Assembly: GCF_000878195.1 (NCBI RefSeq)
Contig: NZ_JXST01000017.1
Span: forward strand, 60,283 to 124,282
Reading direction: 5' to 3'
DNA: 64,000 bases
Origin: Mycolicibacterium llatzerense
GTDB taxonomy: Bacteria > Actinomycetota > Actinomycetes > Mycobacteriales > Mycobacteriaceae
Positions 20,971 to 29,236 of this stretch are shown piece after piece. Each line of letters starts with the position of its first letter. Within the stretch, counting starts at the first letter, position 1. The notes under the pieces were generated by a model. That model worked only from the letters and a program-made list of their open reading frames with translations. It was not told the origin of the DNA and did not search any database. The translations under genes were made by a program, and so were the position numbers.

Positions 20971-21525
20971 CTATTTGCAGATGTCGTTGATCTGCTTGCT
21001 GTCGGCGCCCGCGTCGTCCAGGCGCACCTTCTGCTGCGGGTCGTCGGTCTGGGAGCCGGCCGTCGCCGCCGCGCCGATGTCCAGCAGCGTGTTCGCGTAC
21101 TTGCGCGCCGCCGTCGCGAGGTCGGCCGGGGCGGCCGGATCGATCCGGTTCAACAGGTACTGGCCACCGGTGATCAGGGCCAGGCGAGCGTTGGCCGCGA
21201 CGGCCAGCGCGCCCGTCGTGTCATCCGGCCCGCCGGGGACCGCCAGGTTGGTGTTGATCGCGATGCCCTTGCTGACGGTCTTCATGGCGTCGCAGAGCGC
21301 GATCTTGGCCGTGTCCTGCTCGGCCTCGGTGTACGTCTTGGCCTGATGCTTCACCGCGTACAGGGCGTAGCCGCCGATGGCACCGGCGATCAGGCCGATG
21401 ACCACGGCCGCAATCGCGATGATCTGCGTGACGGACATGGAACCCGAATCCGACGTCGTGTCGGTGTCCTTGGCAGCTTTGCTCAGCGTGGTGGTCTTGT
21501 CTTCGGTCTTCTCGTCTTCCGCCAT
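20971..21525 (-). CDS. Conserved single-pass membrane protein of unknown function
   Basis: This 184-residue protein has a charged, Thr/Lys-rich cytoplasmic N-terminus (about 28 residues), one hydrophobic segment (about residues 31-57: VTQIIAIAAVVIGLIAGAIG) and an extracytoplasmic domain of about 125 residues. The outer part contains two cysteines (ALCDAM and the C-terminal DICK), which could form a disulfide. The arrangement resembles the Mce-associated-type mycobacterial membrane proteins, but no family motif is clear. It precedes nadC by 22 bases in the opposite order of transcription (downstream of nadC), so it may be the tail of the nad operon. Confidence 0.75.
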   Translation of the reverse strand: MAEDEKTEDKTTTLSKAAKDTDTTSDSGSMSVTQIIAIAAVVIGLIAGAIGGYALYAVKHQAKTYTEAEQDTAKIALCDAMKTVSKGIAINTNLAVPGGPDDTTGALAVAANARLALITGGQYLLNRIDPAAPADLATAARKYANTLLDIGAAATAGSQTDDPQQKVRLDDAGADSKQINDICK

Positions 21526-21547
21526 GACCGTGATAGTAACGGCCGAG

Positions 21548-22405
21548 CTAGGTATCGAGGCCGACGTCGAGCACCCGTACCGAATGTGTCAGGGCGCCGA
21601 TGGCGAGGTAGTCAACGCCGGTCGAGGCGTAGGCCGCGGCCGAATCCAGGCTCAGCCCGCCCGACGACTCGAGCTTGGTGCCGGGCGCGCGGGCGTCGCG
21701 GCGCTGCACCGCGATCTGCGTCTGCCAGACCGGGAAGTTGTCCAGCAACACCAATTCGACGTTCTCGCCGAGGATTTCGTCGAGCTGCTCGAGCGAATCC
21801 ACTTCGACCTCGCACGGCAGGTCCGGCGCCATGTTGCGCACCGCCTGTAGGGCTGCGAGCACCGATCCGGCGGCCGCGACGTGGTTGTCCTTGATCAGCG
21901 CGGCATCGCCGAGCCCCAGCCGGTGGTTGACGCCGCCGCCGACGCGCACCGCGTACTTCTGCAGTAACCGCAAACCGGGCAAGGTCTTTCGGGTGTCGCG
22001 GATGGCCGTGTCGGTGCCGGCGACCTCCTGGACCCAGCGGGCCGTCTCCGAGGCGATCCCCGACAGGTGGCAGACGATGTTGAGCATGGTGCGTTCGGCG
22101 GTCAGCAGAGCCCGCGTCGGTGCCTCGACAGTGAGCACCGCGTCGCCGGGTTTGACCTCGGCGCCGTCCTCTGCGCGGTCCCGGATCTGATAGGCACCCG
22201 CGCCGATCACCTTGTCCAGCACCAACACCGCGATGTCCAGGCCCGCGATGACGCCCGGCTGCCGCGACACCATCGATGCAATGGTGGTGGCGTCGGCAGG
22301 CACCGTCGCCGCCGACGTGACGTCGGGCCCGTAGCGCAGATCCTCATCGAGCGCGCGATCGATGATCGCGTGCGCGTCTGCCAGTTCCGCTGTAGTCAAT
22401 GCCAT
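21548..22405 (-). CDS. nadC: Nicotinate-nucleotide pyrophosphorylase (quinolinate phosphoribosyltransferase)
   Basis: NadC joins quinolinate to PRPP to form nicotinate mononucleotide in de novo NAD synthesis. The 285-residue protein shows LDEDLRYGPDVTS, the substrate-binding arginines and lysines in RDTRKTLPGLR, KYAVRVGGGVNHRLGLGD, LIKDNH and the phosphate-binding end (VEVDSLEQLDE; SSGGLSLDS). Its start overlaps the nadB stop by one base. It belongs to the nadA-nadB-nadC operon controlled by the NrtR operator ahead of nadA. Confidence 0.96.
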   Translation of the reverse strand: MALTTAELADAHAIIDRALDEDLRYGPDVTSAATVPADATTIASMVSRQPGVIAGLDIAVLVLDKVIGAGAYQIRDRAEDGAEVKPGDAVLTVEAPTRALLTAERTMLNIVCHLSGIASETARWVQEVAGTDTAIRDTRKTLPGLRLLQKYAVRVGGGVNHRLGLGDAALIKDNHVAAAGSVLAALQAVRNMAPDLPCEVEVDSLEQLDEILGENVELVLLDNFPVWQTQIAVQRRDARAPGTKLESSGGLSLDSAAAYASTGVDYLAIGALTHSVRVLDVGLDT

Positions 22406-24003
22406 CAGTTACACACTCCTATCGGCAGGGCGGCCAGCGCGCGCCCGGCGGCGTCCAGCCGCACATCGATCGACACCCCGAACGCCGGATCGCGGTCCGG
22501 CCGGTCGCTTCGGTGGTGGCAGCCACGGGATTCGGCGCGGGCCGCCGCTGCCGCGGCCACCGCCGACGCCGTCACGGTCAGGGCCGCATCCTCGACGGCC
22601 GTGCGATCCGACATGGCCGTGCCACGGGCGCCGGCGAGCAACTCGCCCAGCTGCCCCAGGCCGGCCGCATCGCGCACCACCGACGCGTACCGCGTCATGC
22701 CGCGTTGCAGCGCATCGCGATCCAACGCCGGCCGCTTGCCCAAATCAGGTTCAGGCACCCGGTTTCCGCCGGCACTGCGAGCCCGCTCCGCTGCCGCGCG
22801 ACCGGCCCGGCCACCGACCACCAGCCCTTCGAGCAGGCTGTTGGAGGCCAGCCGGTTACCGCCGTGCATACCGGTGCGGCCCACCTCGCCGGCGGCGTAC
22901 AAACCGGCCATCTCGGTGCGCCCGTACACGTCGGTGACCACGCCGCCGCAGCTGTAGTGCGCGCCCGGTACCACCGGAATCGGTTGGCGCGCAGGATCGA
23001 TACCGGCAGCCAGACAGGCGGCGGTCACTGTCGGGAACCGGGCGGCGACATCGGAGACGCCGCGGGCATCGAGGTAGACGTAGTCGTCGCCGGTGGCGGC
23101 CAGGCGCGCATCGATGGCGGCGGCCACCACGTCGCGCGGCGCCAGATCACCCATCGGATGGACGCCGTCGGTCACCGAGTCGCCGCGGCGGTCACGCAGG
23201 ATCGCGCCTTCGCCACGCAGCGCTTCGGTGATCAGCGGGCAACGACCGCCGGCCGCGCCGGTGTACAGCATCGTGGGGTGGAACTGGACGAATTCGATGT
23301 CACGGACCGGCAATCCGGCGCGCAGCGCCAGGGCGATACCGTCGCCGGTGGATCCGTCGGGGTTGGTCGTCGCGGTGTACAGCTGGCCCAGTCCGCCGGT
23401 CGCCAGAATGACCGATGGCGCCGTCAGCACACCGGGTCCTTCCGGGCTCAGGACCAGCAGCCCGCTGACCGCTCCGTCGTGGTGCAGTACCTGCAGCGCA
23501 ACATGATTGGGCCGGATGTCCAGCGTCTGCGTCGCGGCGGCCAGCGCGCGCTGGACCTCAGCGCCGGTGGCGTCGCCGCCGGCGTGGATGATGCGGCGGC
23601 GGCTGTGCCCGCCCTCGCGGGTCAGCGCCCAGTCCCCCGGTCCGACCTCGTCGAAAGCCGCACCGGCGCCGACCAATTCGCGCACCGCGGCATAGCCGTC
23701 GGCGACGATCGAGGTGACCGCCTCGATGTCACACAGACCAGCACCGGCCGCGACGGTGTCGGCGACGTGCGCCTGCACCGAGTCATCGGTGTCAGGGATG
23801 ACGACTGCGATGCCGCCCTGGGCGTACGCGGTGGCCGTCTCGCCGGACTTGCCGACGACCACGACCCGGCTACCGGCCAGCTGAGCGGCACGGGCGGCCG
23901 CCAGGCCGGCCACACCCGTGCCGACAACGACGACGTCGGCACGTTGGCGCCAGTAGCCCCGTCCGCCGCACGCGCCCAGCGGACGGGCCGCGTGGAGGCT
24001 CAC
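22405..24003 (-). CDS. nadB: L-aspartate oxidase
   Basis: NadB is the FAD flavoprotein that oxidises aspartate to iminoaspartate, the substrate for NadA. The GTG start gives 532 residues (usual about 530). The FAD-binding motif is VVVVGTGVAGLAAARAA near residue 24. The succinate dehydrogenase-like active-site region includes GGHSRRRIIHAGGDATG, FVQFHPTML and PIPVVPGAHYSCGGV. The C-terminal helical domain ends with the family's ESRGCHHRSD motif. A reading frame extends further upstream but lies inside nadA. It starts two bases beyond the nadA stop. Confidence 0.95.
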   Translation of the reverse strand: MSLHAARPLGACGGRGYWRQRADVVVVGTGVAGLAAARAAQLAGSRVVVVGKSGETATAYAQGGIAVVIPDTDDSVQAHVADTVAAGAGLCDIEAVTSIVADGYAAVRELVGAGAAFDEVGPGDWALTREGGHSRRRIIHAGGDATGAEVQRALAAATQTLDIRPNHVALQVLHHDGAVSGLLVLSPEGPGVLTAPSVILATGGLGQLYTATTNPDGSTGDGIALALRAGLPVRDIEFVQFHPTMLYTGAAGGRCPLITEALRGEGAILRDRRGDSVTDGVHPMGDLAPRDVVAAAIDARLAATGDDYVYLDARGVSDVAARFPTVTAACLAAGIDPARQPIPVVPGAHYSCGGVVTDVYGRTEMAGLYAAGEVGRTGMHGGNRLASNSLLEGLVVGGRAGRAAAERARSAGGNRVPEPDLGKRPALDRDALQRGMTRYASVVRDAAGLGQLGELLAGARGTAMSDRTAVEDAALTVTASAVAAAAAARAESRGCHHRSDRPDRDPAFGVSIDVRLDAAGRALAALPIGVCN

Positions 24004-24005
24004 CG

Positions 24006-25019
24006 CTACTCCCCGCCGCCGGGCTGCCCGATCCCGATCATGCGCTGCACACTCAACCGAGCTGCGGCTGCGACATCCTCGTCGACGTTGACTTCGTCGG
24101 CACCGTCCCGCAGGCAGCGCAGCAGCGCGGCCGGCGTGATCATCTTCATGTACGGGCAGGAGGCCCGATCGTTGACGGCGAGAAACTCGGTTTCCGGTGC
24201 GGCACGGCGCAACTGGTGCAGCATGCCGATCTCGGTGGCGACCAGGACCTGCTTGGCCGTGGTCGCCCGGGCGGCGTCGAGCATGCCGCCGGTCGACAGG
24301 ATCTTTACCCGGTCGTCCGGCACGGCACCCTCGCCGGCCAGGTACAGAGCCGAGGTGGCGCAACCGCATTCGGGGTGCACGAACAGTTCGGCATCGGGGT
24401 GCGAGCGGGCCTGGTCGGCGAGTTCGTCACCGTTGATGCCGGCGTGCACGTGGCATTCCCCGGCCCAGATGTGCAGGTTGTCCCGTCCGGTCATCCGGCG
24501 GACGTGCGCGCCGAGGAACTGGTCGGGGCAGAACAGCACGGTCTTGTCCGCCGGGATCGAGGCGACCACCTCGACAGCGTTGGACGACGTGCAGCAGATG
24601 TCGGTGAGGGCTTTGACCGCCGCGGTGGTGTTCACGTAGGACACCACGACCGCGTCCGGGTAGTCGGCCTTCCAGGCCCGCAGGTCGTCCGCGGTGATCG
24701 AATCGGCCAGCGAGCAGCCTGCCCGCTGATCCGGAATCAGCACGGTCTTGGCCGGTGACAGGATCTTGGCGGTCTCGGCCATGAAGTGCACACCGCAGAA
24801 CACGATGGTGCCCTCCGCGGCGTCCGCGGCGATGCGCGACAGCGCCAGCGAGTCGCCCACGTGGTCGGCGATGTCCTGAATCTCGGGCAGCTGGTAGTTG
24901 TGCGCGAGGATCGTGGCGTTGCGTTCTTTCGCCAGGCGGCGCACCTCGTCCGCCCACTGCGCGTCGGCGACCACGTCGCCGAAACCTTCGAACTCCGCCG
25001 GTCGGTCCAGAACCGTCAT
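24006..25019 (-). CDS. nadA: Quinolinate synthase
   Basis: NadA is the [4Fe-4S] enzyme that condenses iminoaspartate with dihydroxyacetone phosphate to quinolinate. Start MTVLDRP has a strong AAAGGAG site seven bases upstream; 337 residues. Conserved are [21 protein letters not shown], the cluster cysteines in [18 protein letters not shown] and HPECGC, and the substrate pocket PDQFLGAHV. It is first in nadA-B-C. The NrtR operator ends 26 bases upstream of the ATG, so repression by NrtR in response to NAD status is well supported by position. Confidence 0.96.
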   Translation of the reverse strand: MTVLDRPAEFEGFGDVVADAQWADEVRRLAKERNATILAHNYQLPEIQDIADHVGDSLALSRIAADAAEGTIVFCGVHFMAETAKILSPAKTVLIPDQRAGCSLADSITADDLRAWKADYPDAVVVSYVNTTAAVKALTDICCTSSNAVEVVASIPADKTVLFCPDQFLGAHVRRMTGRDNLHIWAGECHVHAGINGDELADQARSHPDAELFVHPECGCATSALYLAGEGAVPDDRVKILSTGGMLDAARATTAKQVLVATEIGMLHQLRRAAPETEFLAVNDRASCPYMKMITPAALLRCLRDGADEVNVDEDVAAAARLSVQRMIGIGQPGGGE

Positions 25020-25044
25020 GGCCGTCTCCTTTGAACCTGGCCAG

Positions 25045-25067
25045 GTTTTCGACTTATGATCGAAAAC
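25045..25067. promoter_or_regulatory. NrtR operator upstream of nadA
   Basis: Perfect inverted repeat with arms GTTTTCGA and TCGAAAAC separated by the seven bases CTTATGA. The same arms recur directly ahead of nrtR. Position 26 bases upstream of nadA, and an identical partner at the regulator gene, identify it as the binding site of NrtR, the Nudix-type NAD repressor. Confidence 0.9.
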
Positions 25068-25218
25068 ATGCCACATACTAGCACTGCACACGAGAAGTTC
25101 ACCTTGGTGTACCGCGCGCGACCCCAAAGGACCTGAAAGCCGTCCAGCGCGAACTGGCCGCGCCGCGAGCAGTCGATCTGGCGCACTTCGGGAAAACGGC
25201 TCAGCTACCTACGAGGCG
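25068..25218 (+). pseudogene. Decayed remnant of a second nrtR gene
   Basis: Directly after the operator an ATG opens a 22-codon frame ([18 protein letters not shown]...) that aligns with the start of intact nrtR (MTDVGTAHEVLAVVFQVR): 7 of 18 positions are identical, including TAHE. After its stop, a second frame (from 25130) reads [20 protein letters not shown], resembling the Nudix-helix region of NrtR (DLISSVRRQLAEKVDLRQL). The missing middle and frame change mark it as broken. The geometry (operator, then start codon with no gap) is the same as at intact nrtR. It ends against the 3' end of the glycosyltransferase gene. Confidence 0.55.
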
Positions 25219-26061
25219 TCAGGACGATTCTGGATAGTTCTGCCAGGTCTGTTGCGTCTGGACGGCGATGGCGTCGTTCGCAGTTCCACTGCCGTCCCAA
25301 AGGCCCCGGCCGGCAACCAGCACGATGGGCCAGAAGTGGGCGGCGACATCACGCACCTGGCGGATCGGGATTCCCCTGGATACGGCGGCGTAGTGCAGCC
25401 AGTAATCGTCAGCCCGCGGGCATACGTGGACGAACGCCTCGCCGCGATCCCGCAGCGCCCCAAGCAGTTCCGGAGGGTAGGCGACACCGGATACGCCTGT
25501 CGCGAATACCGTTTCGGATGCTTCGGTCGTGGTGCACATCGGCCAGGTGCCGTACGGGCCATCGCTCCTGATGCGCGCGCGAAAAGCGGTGACCTCGCCG
25601 GGCCGATGCGCCGCGAGCAGCTCCGCGAGCCAGGTGGGCGGGTAGTAGACGTCGTCGTCCGCTGTGACAAGAGTGCAGTCGGGTTCGTCCGGCAGTATCT
25701 CGTTGACGTACGGAAAGTACTTCTTGTGTGGTCCGTAGTCGCGGCAGTGACGAATTTCCAACCCGCGTGCCTGCAAGCGTTTCAAGGTTGCCGGCGGATC
25801 GAGATACGCGTCGCGGTCATCCAGCCAGAGGATCAGGCGGCGTGGCTTCACAGCACCGGCACCGATGGTCTCAATCGTTTGCCACACCGTCGAAATCCGC
25901 TTGCCGTAACTCGTCAACGACACGTTGGCGGCACCGGTGCCGACGACGAGTTCAAGGGACCTGTGGTTTCTCACGCTCAGTCGCGAACACAGTGTGCCGA
26001 ACTCCGCAAAGGTCAACATCCACCCGAGCGGATCCGTCGGGTCAACACCACTATTGCGCAT
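25219..26061 (-). CDS. Putative glycosyltransferase with a DDD metal-binding motif
   Basis: This is a 280-residue protein with features of a metal-dependent (GT-A type) glycosyltransferase: VSLTSYGKRI at the beginning of the catalytic fold, RRLILWLDD, and the DxD-like motif TADDDVYYP near residue 158. A late CPRADDYWLHYAA segment may hold the acceptor/base residues. No signal peptide or membrane segment is seen. The start MRNSG is preceded by a GGGGAGAGGG sequence. It lies between two NrtR operators and splits the usual nadA/nrtR divergent pair, so it looks like an insertion. Substrate and pathway are unknown. Low similarity to well-described families is assumed, not measured. Confidence 0.7.
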   Translation of the reverse strand: MRNSGVDPTDPLGWMLTFAEFGTLCSRLSVRNHRSLELVVGTGAANVSLTSYGKRISTVWQTIETIGAGAVKPRRLILWLDDRDAYLDPPATLKRLQARGLEIRHCRDYGPHKKYFPYVNEILPDEPDCTLVTADDDVYYPPTWLAELLAAHRPGEVTAFRARIRSDGPYGTWPMCTTTEASETVFATGVSGVAYPPELLGALRDRGEAFVHVCPRADDYWLHYAAVSRGIPIRQVRDVAAHFWPIVLVAGRGLWDGSGTANDAIAVQTQQTWQNYPESS

Positions 26062-26198
26062 GGCCCCCGGCCCTCTCCCCACGTAACGACCATGAAGTTT
26101 GCTGGAATCGCGCCTGGTCAGTCTAACTACTGGGCGGCACCTGCGCCGGTTACAGCGAGGGCCACCCACCGCCCCGGCGGACGCTTTTGAACTCCGAT

Positions 26199-26221
26199 GT
26201 TTTCGACTTAAAATCGAAAAC
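26199..26221. promoter_or_regulatory. NrtR operator abutting the nrtR start codon
   Basis: Same 8-bp arms as the nadA operator (GTTTTCGA/TCGAAAAC) with spacer CTTAAAA. The last base of the repeat is immediately followed by the GTG of nrtR. Binding would therefore sit on the transcription start of an apparently leaderless message and give direct autoregulation. The 137 bases between it and the glycosyltransferase start show no other clear element. Confidence 0.88.
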
Positions 26222-26914
26222 GTGACGGATGTGGGTACTGCGCATGAAGTGCTCGCCGTCGTGTTTCAGGTACGCCTCCTCGACGGAAAGAAACCGCAGC
26301 TCAGTGTTCTGTTGTGGGAGCGCGCCATGGAGCCGCAGCGTGGCGCATGGTCCCTCCCCGGCGGCCAGCTGCGGCACGACGAAGACCTGATCAGTTCGGT
26401 CCGGCGCCAACTCGCCGAGAAGGTCGATCTGCGTCAGCTGACCCATCTCGAGCAGCTCGCGGTCTTCTCCGAGCCCAAACGCGTGCCCGGCCCACGCACC
26501 ATCGCCTCGACCTTCCTGGGCCTGGTGCCCTCCCCCGCAACACCCGAACTCCCGAGCGACACGCGCTGGCACCCCGTGTCGGCACTGCCTCCCATGGCCT
26601 TCGACCACCGCCCGATGATCACGCACGCCCACACCCGGCTGGTGGCCAAAATGTCCTATACCAACATCGGATTCGCCTTGGCGCCAAAGGAATTCACCCT
26701 GACCACGCTGCGGGACATCTACGCCGCCACGCTGGGCCACCCGGTGGACCCGACCAATCTGCAGCGCGTGCTCGGCCGGCGCGGCGTCATCACCCCGACC
26801 GGCACCACGGCCCGCTCCGGACGCAGCGGCGGCCGCCCAGCCGCGCTGTACCGGTTCACCGACTCGACATATCGCGTTACGGACGAGTTCGCCGCCTTAC
26901 GCCCACCTGGTTAA
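26222..26914 (+). CDS. nrtR: NrtR, Nudix-related repressor of NAD biosynthesis
   Basis: This 230-residue regulator has an N-terminal Nudix-like domain that senses ADP-ribose or related NAD metabolites and a C-terminal winged helix that binds DNA. The Nudix box is degenerate: PGGQLRHDEDLISSVRRQLAEK at residues about 47-67 lacks two of the catalytic glutamates (the REUxEE part reads RRQLAE), as expected for a regulator rather than a hydrolase. The wHTH region (YTNIGFALAPKEFTLTTLRDIY, then NLQRVLGRRGVI) is typical of NrtR. Start GTG directly follows an operator. Targets are nadA-B-C and itself. Confidence 0.92.
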   Translation: MTDVGTAHEVLAVVFQVRLLDGKKPQLSVLLWERAMEPQRGAWSLPGGQLRHDEDLISSVRRQLAEKVDLRQLTHLEQLAVFSEPKRVPGPRTIASTFLGLVPSPATPELPSDTRWHPVSALPPMAFDHRPMITHAHTRLVAKMSYTNIGFALAPKEFTLTTLRDIYAATLGHPVDPTNLQRVLGRRGVITPTGTTARSGRSGGRPAALYRFTDSTYRVTDEFAALRPPG

Positions 26915-26972
26915 CCTACGGGTCGTGACGTAGGTCACTTTCCGGCCACATTTCGCGAGCCAGAATTGGTTT

Positions 26973-26987
26973 TTAAGGGTTCCTTAA
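26973..26987. promoter_or_regulatory. Inverted repeats upstream of the lipase gene
   Basis: TTAAGG-GTT-CCTTAA is a perfect 6-3-6 palindrome ending 14 bases before the ATG. A second one, GTGAC-GTAG-GTCAC, lies at 26925-26938. Both are in the 87-base gap after nrtR. The stretch is AT-rich for this genome and may hold the lipase promoter with an operator. The regulator is unknown. Confidence 0.4.
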
Positions 26988-27001
26988 GACATGATCTCTC
27001 G

Positions 27002-28330
27002 ATGACCATGGGCAATGCAGCCAGGGCGTTCGACGCCGAGTGGATCGGCCAGCCGTACCACGAGGAACTCCAGTCCGGCACCCGCCCACTGCGCCCCAGC
27101 GACGACGCGTTCTACGTCGCGCCCGTCGGCTTCGAGCACACCGCACCCGGCACCGTCCTGCGCTCGCGCGACGTCGAGCTCGGCTTCATGGGCGTGATCC
27201 CCCAGGGCGTCACCGCCACGCAGCTGCTGTACCGCAGCACCGACCTCAACGGCACCCCGCAGGCCGCGGTCACCACCGTCCTGCTGCCCGTCGGGCACAA
27301 CCCGAACACCCGCCGCCCGATCGTCTCCTACCAGTGCGCCATCGACGCCGTCTCCGACGCCTGCTTCCCGTCGTACGCGCTGCGCCGCCGCACCCGGGCC
27401 CTCGGCTCCGTGGCACAGCTCGAATACGTGCTCGTGGCCGCGGTTCTCGCGCAGGGCTGGGCGGTGTCCGTGCCCGACCACGAAGGCACCGACGGCATCT
27501 GGGGCGCCCCGCACGAACCCGGCTACCACATCCTCGACGGCCTGCGCGCCGCCATCAACACCGAATCCCTCGGCTTGTACGCCGACGCGCCGATCGGCCT
27601 GTGGGGCTACTCCGGCGGCGGCCTCGCCAGCGCCTGGGCCGCAGAGGAATACGCCAACTACGCGCCCGAGCTCAACGTCGTCGGCGCGGCCCTCGGCTCG
27701 CCGGTTGCCAACCTGGGCAACGTCTTCCGCCAGCTGAACGGCACCTCCAAGGCCGGCCTGCCGGCCACCGTCATCGCGGCGCTCATGCACGTCTACCCGG
27801 GCCTGAACCGCGTCATCAACGAGCACGCCACCGAGGCCGGTAAGGCCATGCTGCGCAACATCGAGGACATGACCACCGCCGAGGCGGTCTTCCGGCATGC
27901 CGGCCTCGACATGGACAGCCTGCTGAAGTCGCCGCTGCAGGAAGTGCTCGACACGCCTGAGGTGCAGCACGTCTTCGAGGCCATCAAGCTCGGCAAGACC
28001 GCGCCGACGCCGCCGCTGCTGGTGATGCAGGCCGTGCACGACCAGATCATCAACGTCGGGAACATCGACGAGCTGACCGACACCTACGTCATGGGCGGCT
28101 CGCACGTCACCTACCACCGAGACATCCTCAGCGAGCACATCGTCCTGCACCCGCTGGCTGCGCCGATGACGCTGAGCTGGCTCGCCGACCGGTTCGACGG
28201 CAAACCGCTGGGCCCCACCGTGCGTACCTCGTGGCCGGCCCTGCTGAACCCGGCGACCTACCTCGGCCTGATCAAGCTGGGCGTCGTCAGCACGAAGGTT
28301 CTGCTGGGACTTCCGGTTGGGCGTCGGTAG
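27002..28330 (+). CDS. Secretory-lipase-type (LIP family) alpha/beta hydrolase
   Basis: This 442-residue hydrolase belongs to the fungal-type secretory lipase family found in mycobacteria (compare the M. tuberculosis gene Rv1592c in the same neighbourhood). The nucleophile elbow is GYSGG ([14 protein letters not shown], about residue 203); the acid and histidine are probably in AVHDQIINV and the late GSHVTYHRD. Unlike secreted relatives it shows no obvious signal peptide from this start. An upstream extension in frame exists but is not conserved. Its 3' end overlaps the converging DUF2567 gene by 44 bases. A long open frame on the opposite strand is a GC-bias shadow. Confidence 0.85.
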   Translation: MTMGNAARAFDAEWIGQPYHEELQSGTRPLRPSDDAFYVAPVGFEHTAPGTVLRSRDVELGFMGVIPQGVTATQLLYRSTDLNGTPQAAVTTVLLPVGHNPNTRRPIVSYQCAIDAVSDACFPSYALRRRTRALGSVAQLEYVLVAAVLAQGWAVSVPDHEGTDGIWGAPHEPGYHILDGLRAAINTESLGLYADAPIGLWGYSGGGLASAWAAEEYANYAPELNVVGAALGSPVANLGNVFRQLNGTSKAGLPATVIAALMHVYPGLNRVINEHATEAGKAMLRNIEDMTTAEAVFRHAGLDMDSLLKSPLQEVLDTPEVQHVFEAIKLGKTAPTPPLLVMQAVHDQIINVGNIDELTDTYVMGGSHVTYHRDILSEHIVLHPLAAPMTLSWLADRFDGKPLGPTVRTSWPALLNPATYLGLIKLGVVSTKVLLGLPVGRR

Positions 28331-29000
28331 CGGCGGGAGCCGCGGCAACCGGTAGCCGGACGGGCACCCACTCCACCGGCGGCCACGCGCCCAGATCGTC
28401 GCGCTTGGTCGCCAGCGTGCAGAACAGATAGACCAGCGCGGCGATGCCGGCCGGGAAGAACAGCGTCGCCGCGATCACCCACGGCGAGTGCCCGAAGAAC
28501 ACCGGCGGCGCCTCGACCAGGTAGCCCACCCGATGCTCGGGAGACAGCGGCGCACCCGCAATGTCGGGAGTCCCGTACCGCCAATGGGCAACGGCCGCAC
28601 CGACACCCGCGAGCGCCCCTGCGGCAGCCACATTGCCGAGCGCCAGCGCACCGGCCAGGACCGGCCCACGATGCGCGCGCCACTGCCACACCAGCGTCGC
28701 CGCCACCACGGCGATCACCGTCAGCAGACCGACGGCCAGCGCACCACCCATGAACACCCGGTCCGACTCGTCGCCGAAGTACCCGTGGATGCGCTGACCC
28801 TTCTTGGTCAACGCGACGACGGCGTCCACCGGCGGCGCCAGAAACGCCCACAGCAGGCCGCCGAGCGCGCCGGCCAACGTCAGGCCGACGACGACCCGCA
28901 GCGCTGCCGCGCGATGCGAAAGCTTCGGCGGCTCAAGGGTTTCGGCGCTCTGCGCGAAATTCTGCTCGTCGCGCCGGCGCTCGTCGCCGCCGTCGGTCAT
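28287..29000 (-). CDS. DUF2567 four-helix membrane protein
   Basis: This 237-residue integral membrane protein matches the conserved mycobacterial DUF2567 family (Rv1591 position). It has a polar N-terminus of about 45 residues, four hydrophobic segments (around residues 38-60, 85-107, 117-142 and 175-200), and a conserved loop after the first ([17 protein letters not shown]). The proline-rich tail ends VPAEPSC. Its start overlaps the stop of the small zinc-ribbon gene (ATGA), which itself overlaps bioB, so all three are co-transcribed. No function is known. Confidence 0.8.
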   Translation of the reverse strand: MTDGGDERRRDEQNFAQSAETLEPPKLSHRAAALRVVVGLTLAGALGGLLWAFLAPPVDAVVALTKKGQRIHGYFGDESDRVFMGGALAVGLLTVIAVVAATLVWQWRAHRGPVLAGALALGNVAAAGALAGVGAAVAHWRYGTPDIAGAPLSPEHRVGYLVEAPPVFFGHSPWVIAATLFFPAGIAALVYLFCTLATKRDDLGAWPPVEWVPVRLPVAAAPAATDAQPEVPAEPSC

Positions 29001-29236
29001 CGCTGGGTCTCCAGGTCCTTCGAGTCCACCACCCCGTGCCGCGAGCACTTCGCCCACCAACCGTCGGGGCGCACCTGCACCACCATGCGGCGGCCGCATT
29101 CGGCACAGAACCGGGGCGCCTCCAGGCCGAGCTGGGCCGTGGTCGGCATGACGGCGCCGTCGACGGCATCCGCCGCGACACCGGTGTAGACGTTGAACTT
29201 GCCGGCACTGACCGGTGCGGGCAATTCGCGAGTCAT
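28997..29236 (-). CDS. Small conserved protein following bioB, probable zinc ribbon
   Basis: This is a 79-residue protein with a cysteine/histidine cluster CAECGRR...CSRHG in its second half, consistent with a small zinc-binding ribbon. The length and position equal Rv1590, which follows bioB in M. tuberculosis. The ATG overlaps the bioB stop (TGATG), so a GTG one codon earlier was not used. Coupled translation with biotin synthase suggests a link to biotin or iron-sulfur metabolism, but no role is established. Confidence 0.8.
   Translation of the reverse strand: MTRELPAPVSAGKFNVYTGVAADAVDGAVMPTTAQLGLEAPRFCAECGRRMVVQVRPDGWWAKCSRHGVVDSKDLETQR

Noticed and set aside
22405..24369. Extended nadB start within nadA
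   Set aside because: The extra 122 codons lie antiparallel-free inside nadA in another frame and are Arg-rich; GTG at 24003 gives the family length.
26984..28348. 454-codon open frame on the minus strand opposite the lipase gene
   Set aside because: Composition is a typical GC-bias shadow (Val, Asp, Arg-rich), it lacks any motif, and the plus-strand lipase in the same place has a clear active site.
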